DNA of 64,000 nucleotides from Campylobacterales bacterium (GTDB taxonomy: Bacteria > Campylobacterota > Campylobacteria > Campylobacterales > Sulfurimonadaceae). Each line of letters begins with the position of its first letter. Position 1 is the stretch's first letter. Shown in pieces: positions 16,838 through 24,917 of this stretch. The notes below the pieces were generated by a model that saw nothing but the letters and a program-made list of their open reading frames with translations, was not told where the DNA came from and ran no database searches. The position numbers and the translations under genes were made by a program. Location: assembly GCA_026390115.1 (NCBI GenBank), contig JAPLGO010000016.1, positions 62,001 through 126,000 of the forward strand, written 5' to 3'.

Positions 16838-17481
16838 TGCTAAGCTACAGCAGCATAATTGAAAAACTAAAAGATATACTATCCCAAGAACTCGGCAATA
16901 AAAAGGTATTAGATAAAGATATTGCCAAAGCTCTAGAAATAGATTACGATAGATTTAGAAAGCAAAAGAGCCGCAATGGCTTGGTTCCATATCCAGAGAT
17001 AATGATATTTTTAGCAAAAAGAAAAATATCTATCAACTGGTTTTTCTTTAATCAGCTCCCAGAAACTCTCATTGAAGCTACATCAGATTACATCATACTA
17101 AAGTATCAAAAATCAATCATCGCTTCAGCCGGAGGCGGTGCGATAAACTATGAAATAGATTTAACTTCATTGGTCGTAGATAAGCAGCTGCTTGATTACA
17201 TAAATAGTAGCTACAAATATACCGAAGTCTTACAGGTGTTTGGAGACTCCATGGAGCCTGATATCAAAGACGGAAGTTTAGTGTTTGTGGATAAAAGTCA
17301 AGTAGATATAAATAGACCAGGTGTTTATCTACTTCATACTCCAGACGGCTTACATGTAAAGAGAATAAAAGCTCAGGACACGCATTACTACATGTCAAGC
17401 TTGAACGAGCTGTATGCTGATGTGAAGTTGGATGAATTTCAAGTGATAGGAGAGGTAAAAGGGTTGTTTCAAAAGTTTTAG
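16837..17481 (+). CDS. Prophage repressor, CI/LexA-like (S24 peptidase)
   Basis: This is a 214-residue protein. The N-terminal CI-type HTH spans about 20-75 (KDIAKALEIDYDRFRKQKS, then LAKRKISINWFFF). The C-terminal S24 peptidase has Ser138 in FGDSMEPDI and Lys175 in LHVKRIKA. Ala98-Gly99 (ASAGGG) is the probable self-cleavage site. RecA-stimulated autocleavage should release the prophage after DNA damage. It lies at the right end of the prophage, next to a set of repeats that may be its operators. Confidence 0.85.
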   Translation: MLSYSSIIEKLKDILSQELGNKKVLDKDIAKALEIDYDRFRKQKSRNGLVPYPEIMIFLAKRKISINWFFFNQLPETLIEATSDYIILKYQKSIIASAGGGAINYEIDLTSLVVDKQLLDYINSSYKYTEVLQVFGDSMEPDIKDGSLVFVDKSQVDINRPGVYLLHTPDGLHVKRIKAQDTHYYMSSLNELYADVKLDEFQVIGEVKGLFQKF

Positions 17482-17482
17482 T

Positions 17483-17555
17483 TTTGCTTATGAAATGTGA
17501 GTGAAATCGTGTGAAAAGAGCTTATTTCTTTGCGTACTAACATTTCATAAGCAAA
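17483..17555. repeat. 16-bp inverted repeat beside the repressor gene
   Basis: TTTGCTTATGAAATGT (17483-17498) is repeated exactly in inverse at 17540-17555 (ACATTTCATAAGCAAA), with 41 bp between. This could be a pair of repressor operators or recombinase binding sites. The inner TTATGAAA resembles half-sites used by XerH-type recombinases in this phylum, but the spacing is far too wide for a dif site. Confidence 0.6.
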
Positions 17556-17563
17556 TAAATAAC

Positions 17564-17632
17564 ATTTTAAAAGCGTTTGTACAATTTTAAAAGCGTTTGT
17601 ACAGAAGTATCGCGATTATTTAAAGAAGTATC
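17564..17632. repeat. 20-bp perfect tandem repeat plus 8-bp direct repeats
   Basis: The 20-bp unit ATTTTAAAAGCGTTTGTACA occurs twice with no gap (17564-17583 and 17584-17603). GAAGTATC follows twice, 21 bp apart (17604-17611 and 17625-17632). Spacing near two helical turns suggests protein binding, such as repressor operators or end sites of a transposable phage. It lies in the non-coding strip between the repressor and tRNA-Asn. Confidence 0.65.
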
Positions 17633-17706
17633 ATTGTTTTGATTTTTAGGTGTATTTGGGGCTAAAAAGTCGTTTGAAGTCCACATTTTAGGGGTTTTAC
17701 CTAAGG

Positions 17707-17781
17707 TGGCTCCGAATACTGGATTCGAACCAGTGACCAAGTGATTAACAGTCACCTACTCTACCGCTGAGCTAATTCGGA
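17707..17781 (-). tRNA. tRNA-Asn (GTT), copy 1
   Basis: The minus strand folds as a full cloverleaf. The acceptor is TCCGAAT/ATTCGGA, the D-loop contains AGCGGTAGA, the anticodon arm is GACTGTTAATC with anticodon GTT, and the T-arm holds GGTTCGAATCC. A discriminator G and an encoded CCA (17707-17709) complete it. The 3' end faces the prophage. Confidence 0.95.
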
Positions 17782-17813
17782 ATATAATAAAAATTGTCGT
17801 ACGTTTCAAAAAA

Positions 17814-17888
17814 TGGCTCCGAATACTGGATTCGAACCAGTGACCAAGTGATTAACAGTCACCTACTCTACCGCTGAGCTAATTCGGA
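17814..17888 (-). tRNA. tRNA-Asn (GTT), copy 2
   Basis: This copy is identical over all 75 bases, CCA included, to the copy 107 bp to the left. The two are separated by a 32-bp spacer, pointing to a recent tandem duplication or gene conversion. It is transcribed first on the minus strand. Confidence 0.95.
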
Positions 17889-18301
17889 ATATTTATTGAG
17901 CCGCAATTATACTTTATGAAGATAAAAAAGTCAAGTAAATTGGGTTGTTTCATACTAATATTCCATAAAGTCGTTTAATATTAAAAGCTAGAAGGTGAAT
18001 AATTATTTATATTGATAAAGCAATGTTGTTTGAAAAGGGTTAATACAATAGTACGAATTATTAAAAAAATAAACGGGGAAATTTTAGTTTTGAGAGTTGC
18101 TATTTTAAATGATAGAGTATTTTTGCATTTAAATACTTCACAAAATGGAATCAAGGATAGGCTAAAAAAAGGAAAATAAAATTGATAGACGATTTCTTAA
18201 GAGTTTGAAAAAATGTTAAATTGAGAAGTTGAACAATAAGCCGTGAAGCCATATGTTAGTACAAATATACTATAATTGCGCCATAAAACGAAGGAGTATT
18301 T
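17889..18301. promoter_or_regulatory. groES upstream region with promoter
   Basis: This is a 413-bp gap with no convincing gene. A TTG-started 28-codon ORF at about 18091-18180 is too short to call. A TATAAT at 18271-18276 is the likely -10 for groES, and AAGGAG (18291-18296) is its SD. No CIRCE inverted repeat (TTAGCACTC/GAGTGCTAA) is seen, so HrcA control is not evident. The left end holds the tRNA promoter on the minus strand. Confidence 0.5.
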
Positions 18302-18562
18302 ATGAATTTTCAACCATTAGGCAAGAGGGTTTTAGTTAAAAGATTGGAAGAAGCAAACACTACAAGCTCAGGGATTATTATTCCAGACAGCGCACAAGAG
18401 AAACCGTCTCGCGGTGAAGTTGTGGCAGTGAGTAAAGAAGTGACTGAGTTGGCATGTGGAAATGTTGTGTTGTTTGGAAAATACTCAGGCAATGAAGTTT
18501 CACTTGGTGCGGATAAATTTTTGGTTTTAGAGACTGATGATATTTTTGGGATAATAGGATAA
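18302..18562 (+). CDS. groES: Co-chaperonin GroES
   Basis: This is an 86-residue GroES, slightly shorter than the common ~95. It starts [20 protein letters not shown], with a mobile loop ([21 protein letters not shown], about 21-41) and the conserved GEVVAVSKE. It caps GroEL to enclose folding substrates in the cytosol. It is followed after 5 bases by groEL and shares its promoter. AAGGAG precedes the ATG. Confidence 0.97.
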   Translation: MNFQPLGKRVLVKRLEEANTTSSGIIIPDSAQEKPSRGEVVAVSKEVTELACGNVVLFGKYSGNEVSLGADKFLVLETDDIFGIIG

Positions 18563-18567
18563 TTCAC

Positions 18568-20196
18568 ATGGCAAAAGAGATAATTTTTTCAGATAACGCA
18601 AGAAATGCGTTGGCTCGCGGTGTTGCAAAACTAACGGATGCAGTGAAGGTAACAATGGGTCCTCGAGGACGCAATGTTTTGATTCAAAAAAGTTACGGCT
18701 CTCCGATTATCACAAAAGACGGTGTGACAGTTGCAAGAGAGATTGAGCTCAAAGATACACTTGAAAACATGGGTGCGCAACTTGTAAAACAGGTTGCTTC
18801 AAACACCGCGGATGAAGCGGGTGACGGCACGACCACAGCTACTGTTTTGGCAAATGCAATATTTTCTGAGGGACTCAGAAATATCACTGCGGGAGCAAAT
18901 CCTGTTGAAGTAAAACGCGGCATGGACAAAGCGTGTGAAGCGATTTTAGCAAACCTAAAAGCGGCTAGCAAAACGATTAACGGCAAAAAAGATATAGCGC
19001 AAGTTGCAACTATCTCTGCAAATTCAGACACTGCTATAGGCGATATGATTGCAGAAGCTATGGAAAAAGTTGGACAAGACGGTGTTATTACTGTTGAAGA
19101 GGCTAAAGGTATTTCGGATGAACTAACAGTTGTTGAGGGCATGCAGTTTGACCGTGGTTATTTAAGCCCTTATTTTATTACAAACCCGGAAAAGATGATT
19201 GCTGAGATAGAAAATCCTTGGATTCTCCTCGTTGACACTAAAATTTCATCACTTAAAGATTTACTTCCGGTGTTAGAGCAAGTTCAAAAAACATCTCGTC
19301 CACTTTTGATTATCGCTGAAGATGTTGAGGGTGAAGCGCTTTCAACTTTGGTCGTAAATAAACTTCGCGGTGTTTTAAATATCTCTGCTGTTAAGGCTCC
19401 AGGTTTTGGGGACAGAAGAAAAGCGATGCTTCAGGATATCGCAACTCTCACAAAAGCAACTGTTATTTCCGAAGAGACAGGACATACTTTAGAAGGTGCA
19501 AATCTTCAGATGCTAGGACAAGCATCTCGTATAATAATCGATAAAGATACAACCGTAATTGTGAATGGTGCGGGAGATGAAGCGGCAGTTAAAGCAAGAA
19601 TCTCCGAAATTAAAGTTCAAATCGACGCTACAACTTCAGAATATGATAAAGAGAAACTTCAAGAGCGTTTAGCAAAACTCAGCGGTGGTGTAGCCGTTAT
19701 CAAAGTGGGTGCTGCAACTGAAACAGAGATGAAAGAGAGAAAAGACCGTGTGGATGATGCTCTGAGTGCGACAAAAGCAGCGGTAGAAGAGGGTATTATT
19801 ATTGGTGGCGGAGCTGCTTTGGTTCGTGCTGCTGCAAAAGTGAACCTTGATTTAACGGGTGATCAGAAAATTGGCTGTGAGATAATTCTTCGCGCAGTCA
19901 AAGCACCGATGAAACAAATCGCTCAAAATGCCGGTTACGATACAGGCGTTGTTGTAAATGCAGTTGAGAGTGCGACAAATGAAAACATCGGTTTCAACGC
20001 GGCAACCGGCGAATATGTTGACATGTTCGAAGCCGGAATCATCGACCCTCTGAAAGTTGCAAGAGTAGCCCTTATAAACGCTACTTCAGTTTCTAGTCTT
20101 CTTTTAACAACTGAAGCAGCAATTTTTGAAATCCCTGAAGAAAAGCCTTCCCATGACATGGGTGGCGGAATGGGTGGAATGCCGGGGATGATGTAA
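18568..20196 (+). CDS. groEL: Chaperonin GroEL
   Basis: This is a full-length 542-residue GroEL. The ATP site is [10 protein letters not shown], preceded by [10 protein letters not shown]. The apical domain motif is [17 protein letters not shown]. The C-terminal tail ends in the usual GGM repeats ([11 protein letters not shown]). With GroES it folds cytosolic proteins. A strong terminator follows at once, so the operon is bicistronic. Codon use and GC are clearly those of the core genome, in contrast to the island that begins after the terminator. Confidence 0.99.
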   Translation: MAKEIIFSDNARNALARGVAKLTDAVKVTMGPRGRNVLIQKSYGSPIITKDGVTVAREIELKDTLENMGAQLVKQVASNTADEAGDGTTTATVLANAIFSEGLRNITAGANPVEVKRGMDKACEAILANLKAASKTINGKKDIAQVATISANSDTAIGDMIAEAMEKVGQDGVITVEEAKGISDELTVVEGMQFDRGYLSPYFITNPEKMIAEIENPWILLVDTKISSLKDLLPVLEQVQKTSRPLLIIAEDVEGEALSTLVVNKLRGVLNISAVKAPGFGDRRKAMLQDIATLTKATVISEETGHTLEGANLQMLGQASRIIIDKDTTVIVNGAGDEAAVKARISEIKVQIDATTSEYDKEKLQERLAKLSGGVAVIKVGAATETEMKERKDRVDDALSATKAAVEEGIIIGGGAALVRAAAKVNLDLTGDQKIGCEIILRAVKAPMKQIAQNAGYDTGVVVNAVESATNENIGFNAATGEYVDMFEAGIIDPLKVARVALINATSVSSLLLTTEAAIFEIPEEKPSHDMGGGMGGMPGMM

Positions 20197-20203
20197 CATC
20201 CTC

Positions 20204-20250
20204 TGAAACCCCTTAATATAGGGGGTTTCAACCATTCCAATTATTTTTTT
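20204..20250 (+). terminator. groESL terminator
   Basis: A 9-bp stem TGAAACCCC / GGGGTTTCA (20204-20212 and 20222-20230) with a 9-nt loop is followed by a T-run (20243-20250). It ends the groES-groEL operon and marks the left edge of the AT-rich island. Confidence 0.8.
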
Positions 20251-20301
20251 GTATCCTATTTGTATCATTACCCCAAAATAACCCCTCTTTTTTACCCCTT
20301 T

Positions 20302-20466
20302 TGTTACTAAAAATGTTACTAAATTTTGTTGTATCATTTATTCAATAAAACACCTTTAAAATATAGTGTTTTAGGGGGTTTTATAGATGTGGTAGTATGT
20401 AAACATATCAGTAAAATTGGTGTAAAAATAGGTAAAAAATTCTATGGTAACACTTTTAGTAACATT
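20302..20466. repeat. TGTTACTAAA repeats at the island's left end
   Basis: TGTTACTAAA occurs at 20302-20311 and 20314-20323, 12 bp apart. AATGTTACTAAA (20312-20323) recurs inverted as TTTAGTAACATT at 20455-20466. The rest of 20251-20603 contains no convincing gene. Clustered short repeats near one end of an integrated element are what integrase arm-binding sites look like, but this is inference. Confidence 0.45.
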
Positions 20467-20603
20467 CTTTTCAATAATGTCTATTTCTGTGTATTTTCTA
20501 TAAAGGTTGTCTATAACTCTTCATATCAATTAAATTATTTTTTAAATTTCAGAATTCACTTTAAAAAATGTAAAATAGATAGTATCACACACAAAGGATA
20601 CTG

Positions 20604-20843
20604 ATGAAAAAAAAGATAGAAGTGAATGAATATAGTGTAAAAATTGACTACATTGAAAAAGGTGAAATTACCTACTCAGAAATATATTATGATGGTGGTG
20701 ATTATGAATTTATCAACTGTAATGAAGGAGTTAGAAACTTTAGTTTTTACTACCCATCTCATAAAAGAGTTGTATATGGTTATGAGTATGATGATGGTGT
20801 GAGATACCCACTATCTGATATGGAATTGGAGAGGTATATCTAA
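20604..20843 (+). CDS. Hypothetical protein, 79 aa
   Basis: A small acidic, tyrosine-rich protein was not recognised. It is predicted soluble with alternating beta-strands (EVNEYSVKIDYIEKGEITYS, then GVRNFSFYYPSHKRVVYGYE). AAAGGA lies five bases before the ATG. It converges with the DUF6933-like gene, the two overlapping by 4 bases at their ends. It is the first gene inside the island. Confidence 0.5.
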   Translation: MKKKIEVNEYSVKIDYIEKGEITYSEIYYDGGDYEFINCNEGVRNFSFYYPSHKRVVYGYEYDDGVRYPLSDMELERYI

Positions 20844-21319
20844 CCTTTCAACAACTCACTAAATAATTCCACTGAATATCTGTGATTATTCCTCTTATAG
20901 GGAATCTCATTGATTCTCTCATTCACTTCCAATATGGAATCTTCATAATATATTAATCCGACTTCAATATGTCGTTTCATATCATTCATTACAGATATAA
21001 CACTTCTGTCAGAAGTTTTGGAATAGTTGATTGTTTCCATACTCTCTAAAACTTTTTCAAATTGGTTTTGTGGAAAACCCATACTCAACAATATTTTAAA
21101 TACTGATTGTTGAATCGTTTCAATGAAATTCTCAAAATCAACATCATAGATAAAAAATGAAAACAGAGTTTTATCGTTTGTGATGAGAATACAATCAACA
21201 CCCCTCATATCAATAAAATTACAATGGTAGTTATCTATATCACTATACTTTGAGGTATCAATCTCAACTAAAGTAGGTTTGAGTTTATCTGATAGTGATT
21301 TTGTGAGTTGTAGATTCAA
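20840..21319 (-). CDS. DUF6933-like protein
   Basis: This is a 159-residue protein. The pattern is that of the DUF6933 family: N-terminal LTKSLSDKL, a CILITNDKTLFSFFIY strand pair, a helix with the 'GFPQNQFEKVLESME' region, 'YSKTSDRSVISVMNDM', and the C-terminal YSVELFSELLKG. The family has no established function but is common in mobile regions and next to toxin-antitoxin loci. The start is TTG with GAAGG upstream, since no ATG fits. No partner gene is co-oriented with it here. Confidence 0.6.
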   Translation of the reverse strand: MNLQLTKSLSDKLKPTLVEIDTSKYSDIDNYHCNFIDMRGVDCILITNDKTLFSFFIYDVDFENFIETIQQSVFKILLSMGFPQNQFEKVLESMETINYSKTSDRSVISVMNDMKRHIEVGLIYYEDSILEVNERINEIPYKRNNHRYSVELFSELLKG

Positions 21320-21431
21320 ATGAAACCTTCATATTGATTTTCAAAATTATACTAAAATCCAATTAACCCAATTATCCAAAATAACCCAAATCAAACATCT
21401 CCATTTTTTATACCAATATTACTAAGAAACA

Positions 21432-21530
21432 GTGGAACAAACGGAGTTCCACATTCACTCTATAATATTACTGTAACAAAAAGAGGTGTGGGTTTAACTC
21501 ACTTATCTATCCATATTTTTAAGGAGTTTA
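21432..21530 (+). promoter_or_regulatory. Operator-promoter module A (GGAAC-N7-GTTCC)
   Basis: A perfect palindrome GTGGAAC-N7-GTTCCAC (21432-21452) is followed after exactly 8 bases by TATAAT (21461-21466). The leader then has AGAGGTG and a short hairpin (GTGgGTT/AACtCAC). AAGGAG precedes the gene at 21534. The same arrangement recurs at 30375 and 30805, and a variant at 29861. Confidence 0.7.
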
Positions 21531-21533
21531 ATT

Positions 21534-22223
21534 ATGGAAAATTTAGAAAAAGTAATAACAGTTTGTAAAAAACTAAATATAAAGAAAAAAATTGTGATGG
21601 GTTACATTAATGATGATTTAATCACCTATGAAGTTAGAGGTGGAAGTTATTATGTATTTCTATTTGAGATAAAAAAGTTGATGAAACAAAATACAAATCC
21701 AAATACGAAACCTTTACCACCAATCATAAGTAAAATACTTTGTGAAATAAACAAAGATTTTAATTCATATAAGAAGATATTTGATAGTGGTTTAGTATCC
21801 GATTTGGAAAGAATAGTAAATGAAGTTTCAAAAGGGAAAAATACCCTAACAACTGAAGAATCTCAAATTTTGTTAGATTTTTCAAATAAACACTCAAAAG
21901 AATTTTCAACATATATTGAAACGGTTGATTATGATAGGTTAGAGGATGATACAATCAGATATTACAATGAGTTATATAAAAAATATTTTGGTAGATGGAA
22001 GATGTTTAAAGAGTTTGAATCATCAATAAAATGTGAAAAATTCATACTTCAACACTATCTTTTGGATAATTACAATCTTCTATATTTGGAAGATGATACT
22101 ACTTATGATGATTTTGAGATTATAAGAGAAACAAAAAATTATTTTTATGATGATGATGAAACTAATTCTTTAATAGTTGATTCAATGAGTAAGGGAATAG
22201 GTGTTGTTGTATTGGAAATATAA
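21534..22223 (+). CDS. Hypothetical protein, 229 aa
   Basis: This acidic, largely helical protein was not recognised. The N-terminal part has KVITVCKKLNIKKKIVMGYI. The middle is a long helix. The end is very acidic (FYDDDETNSLIVD). No signal peptide, membrane helix or catalytic motif is visible. It is transcribed from module A and ends in a hairpin, so it is a single-gene unit in the palindrome regulon. Confidence 0.55.
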   Translation: MENLEKVITVCKKLNIKKKIVMGYINDDLITYEVRGGSYYVFLFEIKKLMKQNTNPNTKPLPPIISKILCEINKDFNSYKKIFDSGLVSDLERIVNEVSKGKNTLTTEESQILLDFSNKHSKEFSTYIETVDYDRLEDDTIRYYNELYKKYFGRWKMFKEFESSIKCEKFILQHYLLDNYNLLYLEDDTTYDDFEIIRETKNYFYDDDETNSLIVDSMSKGIGVVVLEI

Positions 22224-22230
22224 CAACACC
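22200..22230 (+). terminator. Hairpin at the end of the 229-aa gene
   Basis: A 9-bp perfect stem GGTGTTGTT / AACAACACC overlaps the last codons of the gene. There is no long U-tract after it, so it may act as a weak terminator or as mRNA end protection. Confidence 0.5.
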
Positions 22231-22268
22231 TACAATTCCAAAAAGTGGGTATTCCCCACACATTAGTT

Positions 22269-22655
22269 TTAGATTTCAGACGAATCCATCAACTCTTCAA
22301 TCTCATCTTCCAACTGTTGATTTATTTTATCTATGAGTTTGTAGTAAATTGAAATAAAAACCAAATGTGATTTTTTCCACTTAAACAATTTGGAGTAATA
22401 ATCCAACTTCTCAACAACATCGGATGCTAGAGTAACGGTCAGAGGGATGGTTTTTCTAAATTTCTTACTCTTATGATTGATAACATCCTCATCATTTTTT
22501 TCCTCTTCCATCAACTCAAATCCACTTTCCATACAAAGTGAAACCAACTTTGATTTTGATAAATTCCATAATACACTATAGTGATTTATTAAATCTATTG
22601 AATTTCTTTTAAGGGTAAATGTAACTCTGATACTTTTTTGTTTTTTTGTTTTCAT
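22269..22655 (-). CDS. Tandem ribbon-helix-helix DNA-binding protein
   Basis: This is a 128-residue protein with two similar halves. The first is IRVTFTLKRNSIDLINHYSVL then NLSKSKLVSLCMESGF (about 9-48). The second is IPLTVTLASDVVEKLDYYS then KWKKSHLVFISIYYKLI (about 72-110). Each has the strand-helix-helix layout of the MetJ/Arc fold, so one chain could form the dimer-like unit. The ATG at 22655 has GGAG six bases upstream. An inverted repeat covers the start region. It is a good candidate for the island's own regulator, which is inference. Confidence 0.55.
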   Translation of the reverse strand: MKTKKQKSIRVTFTLKRNSIDLINHYSVLWNLSKSKLVSLCMESGFELMEEEKNDEDVINHKSKKFRKTIPLTVTLASDVVEKLDYYSKLFKWKKSHLVFISIYYKLIDKINQQLEDEIEELMDSSEI

Positions 22656-22690
22656 AAATAACTCCATCTATTCTATGAATTTATTTATGA
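22652..22690. promoter_or_regulatory. Inverted repeat over the RHH gene start
   Basis: TCATAAATAA (22652-22661) is repeated inversely as TTATTTATGA (22681-22690). The site overlaps the start codon and SD of the tandem RHH gene, consistent with autoregulation. Further palindromes lie upstream: CCTTAT-TT-ATAAGG (22746-22759) and CTGATGA-A-TCATCAG (22769-22783). Confidence 0.5.
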
Positions 22691-22902
22691 TGAAATCATC
22701 TATATAATTGGATATTCATAAATCAGTTTTAATCAACCGAAAACCCCTTATTTATAAGGAGATAAAATCTGATGAATCATCAGTTATAAAACAATATTTT
22801 TCACAAAAGTATCAACCATCCCATATCTATCTCTACCATCTGATAAACTCCGACTTTACTTTATTCTAAAAGTCCATTATAATCTTTGAAAAGTTCAAAA
22901 CA

Positions 22903-23259
22903 ATGATTTTAAGTTATATGGATTCAGATAGAAACACCATTAGATACCAACGATGGGAATCGTACCTATCTGAAATATTTGGAATATTTTTCTGTGAAAT
23001 GGATAGAGATATAAAAATAATCACCGAAAAAAATCCAACTACACTCAGAGATATAATAACCCTCTACAAACCTACATTATTCATCGTAGATTCTCTCAAA
23101 GTCTTTTCTCATTTGTCTCCAACTGTCATATCTGAGTTGATACTATTTCTTATAAAAAATAAGATTCCATTTCAATCGGATGAAGAATCTATTTATTTTA
23201 ATGAAAATAACATCCTTAGTGTATATCCTACAGTTTTTGAGATATTTCGTAAATCATAA
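22903..23259 (+). CDS. Degenerate serine-resolvase-like protein
   Basis: This is a 118-residue protein. The N-terminus MILSYMDSDRNTIRYQRWE has the layout of the resolvase start (MI-x-GYxRVSTxxQ-x-x-QR). Later KPTLFIVDSLKVFSHLS, then LILFLIKNKIPFQS, parallels the resolvase strand, 'xxLxRLxR' loop and following helix. The usual Arg of RVS and the RLGR arginines are missing, and no C-terminal HTH is present, so recombination activity is unlikely. It sits upstream of the Rep gene. The alternative is chance resemblance. Confidence 0.4.
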   Translation: MILSYMDSDRNTIRYQRWESYLSEIFGIFFCEMDRDIKIITEKNPTTLRDIITLYKPTLFIVDSLKVFSHLSPTVISELILFLIKNKIPFQSDEESIYFNENNILSVYPTVFEIFRKS

Positions 23260-23528
23260 ATTGTAAATCTAATCAGATAATCACTTATTTGTAAAATAGA
23301 ATCATAAGGTTTGTAACCTCTCCTCAGAGACGAAGTCTCTGTGAGTAGTCTGAAAGACGAATACTTATAGTTTTATCTTTACTTCTTTTATCTTTAATAT
23401 CTTTATGATGGTTTTTCACCTTATTCTAAAGGTGTTTTATAACTTTTTTACTCAAATCAATAGAATTCAAATATAAATTGTAAAATAATTTATACAAATT
23501 GTAAGAGATTATCAACAAATCGGTTGAT
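23258..23528. other. Iteron-like repeats and hairpins before rep, possible origin
   Basis: AAATTGTAA occurs three times (23258-23266, 23475-23483, 23496-23504). The last two are 21 bp (two helical turns) apart. A hairpin CAGAGAC-GAA-GTCTCTG lies at 23325-23341, and ATCAAC-N6-GTTGAT at 23511-23528. The strip is non-coding and ends just before the replication initiator gene. This is the usual arrangement for an iteron-type origin, though fewer and shorter repeats than typical. Confidence 0.45.
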
Positions 23529-23568
23529 AAATACTACAAATCAAATGAAACTATAGTAGGAGAAAGTT

Positions 23569-24762
23569 ATGGAAAAAATAGAGTTGTTTATACCAACAAT
23601 ATATTCACACAGTTTGTTTAAGGATGAAAAAAATAAAAATATTTTAATTAAAAAAAGAGAGATAGATTACTATTACTCTCTTATATATATTTACAGATTA
23701 AAAATATTAGAAAATAATCCAAATCTACTGATTAAAGTAAAAGATGAGGATAATAAAACTACACACCATTGGAATGATGAAATCACGGATTGGAACTCAG
23801 AAATCATCAGTATAGATATGTATGAAGTGTTATCAACTATTAAAACTAAACATAATTCAAATTTTGAGGATTTGAAAGAATTTGTAGATACTCTAAAATC
23901 ATTAAAAATCAAAACAAATATTTTAAATAAAGATACTACTCATCCATCAATGATAATAAAAATTGTTGATACCGTAGATTGGAATGAATTTAAAATAAAC
24001 ATAAAATTCAATGATGTTTTCATTAAAGATTTTATCCACACAAATTTATTTTACAAAAAAATTATCTTAAATCATTTTTTCAATCTTAGTGGGTACAAAA
24101 ATAAGGTGTTGTATCTATTACTGAAGGATTATGTCGGAGTATCTAAAAAAATTACTTCTAAAGAAATTACAACTATGATTGGTACTGTTTCATCTTCTCT
24201 ATTTGAAGGATTAATTCAAAGTATCAATGATACCACTGATGTTAAAGTAACTACAATTAAACCTAAAAGAGAAGAGAAAAGAAGTAAAACAACTATTCAT
24301 AACTTTACAATTAAAAATCAGAAAAAATTTCTAAATAGAAAAGATGAGATTGAATTTAATACAAAAAATGACTTATGGAAGAAATCAGAAGAAGAAATGA
24401 AAAAACAGATTACAAAAGGTGGAAATATAAAAAATAAAGAAGAGTATACAAAAACAATATATAAATCATTAATGTTAAATTTTGAAAATATAGTTGAGAT
24501 TGAAGAAGTGATTGATGAAGTAAGAAAATCTCTTATAGATAAGAAAAGAAAAAATGAATACCAATATTTAGTGATGGTATCTGAAGTAGATAAAAAACAG
24601 TATATGATAAACGATGAATATTTACTTTATGAATATCCATTCCCAAAACCAATTACATCAAAAATAATAGATACATATAAATTTTTTGATGAAAATAATA
24701 TAGGTTGGAAATTTATTACAAATGATAAACCATTACTAAACTTTACAAAATCACTTCTCTGA
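23569..24762 (+). CDS. Plasmid-type replication initiator, Rep_3-like
   Basis: This is a 397-residue protein. The central part (about 175-260) matches the second winged helix of Rep_3/RepB initiators: SGYKNKVLYLLLKDYVGVSK, then KITSKEITTMIG, then FEGLIQSINDTTDVKVTTIK and IHNFTIKNQKKF. Such proteins bind iterons and open the plasmid origin. The last 140 residues are lysine-rich and helical with no known match. Its presence with two recombinases suggests an element that replicates after excision. A GGAGAAA SD precedes the ATG. Confidence 0.6.
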   Translation: MEKIELFIPTIYSHSLFKDEKNKNILIKKREIDYYYSLIYIYRLKILENNPNLLIKVKDEDNKTTHHWNDEITDWNSEIISIDMYEVLSTIKTKHNSNFEDLKEFVDTLKSLKIKTNILNKDTTHPSMIIKIVDTVDWNEFKINIKFNDVFIKDFIHTNLFYKKIILNHFFNLSGYKNKVLYLLLKDYVGVSKKITSKEITTMIGTVSSSLFEGLIQSINDTTDVKVTTIKPKREEKRSKTTIHNFTIKNQKKFLNRKDEIEFNTKNDLWKKSEEEMKKQITKGGNIKNKEEYTKTIYKSLMLNFENIVEIEEVIDEVRKSLIDKKRKNEYQYLVMVSEVDKKQYMINDEYLLYEYPFPKPITSKIIDTYKFFDENNIGWKFITNDKPLLNFTKSLL

Positions 24763-24826
24763 ACTCACATAAACCCGTCCAAAACCGTCAGATACCTCTT
24801 CACCCAACCCAATACTCTTCCAAAAA

Positions 24827-24862
24827 AAATAACTCCATAGAGACAAACTATGAAGTTATTTT
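24827..24862 (+). terminator. Hairpin downstream of rep
   Basis: AATAACT-C-CATAG pairs with CTATG-A-AGTTATT (stem of 12 bp with one mismatch, 7-nt loop), flanked by A and T runs on either side. It could terminate rep mRNA. Confidence 0.6.
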
Positions 24863-24917
24863 CAAAATAATTCATAGAATCGGTATAAATAAAATATATC
24901 ACAATGGAGAAATGAAA

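Noticed and set aside
17483-17555. Chromosome dimer resolution (dif/XerH) site
   Set aside because: The half-site-like TTATGAAA is present in both arms, but they are 41 bp apart instead of about 6, so a dif site is not supported.
18091-18180. Short TTG-started frame before groES
   Set aside because: About 28 codons, no convincing SD, no recognisable family. Treated as non-coding.
17889-18301. CIRCE element before groES
   Set aside because: The TTAGCACTC-N9-GAGTGCTAA sequence was looked for and not found.
20104-20337. Minus-strand frame overlapping the groEL end, resembling a gene start (MIQQNLVTFLVTKGVKK)
   Set aside because: It overlaps groEL and its terminator. Possible integrase relic considered, but no recombinase motif can be seen.
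20326-20604. 92-residue open frame at the left island edge
   Set aside because: No SD, odd composition, and it runs through a strip of short repeats. Probably chance in AT-rich DNA.
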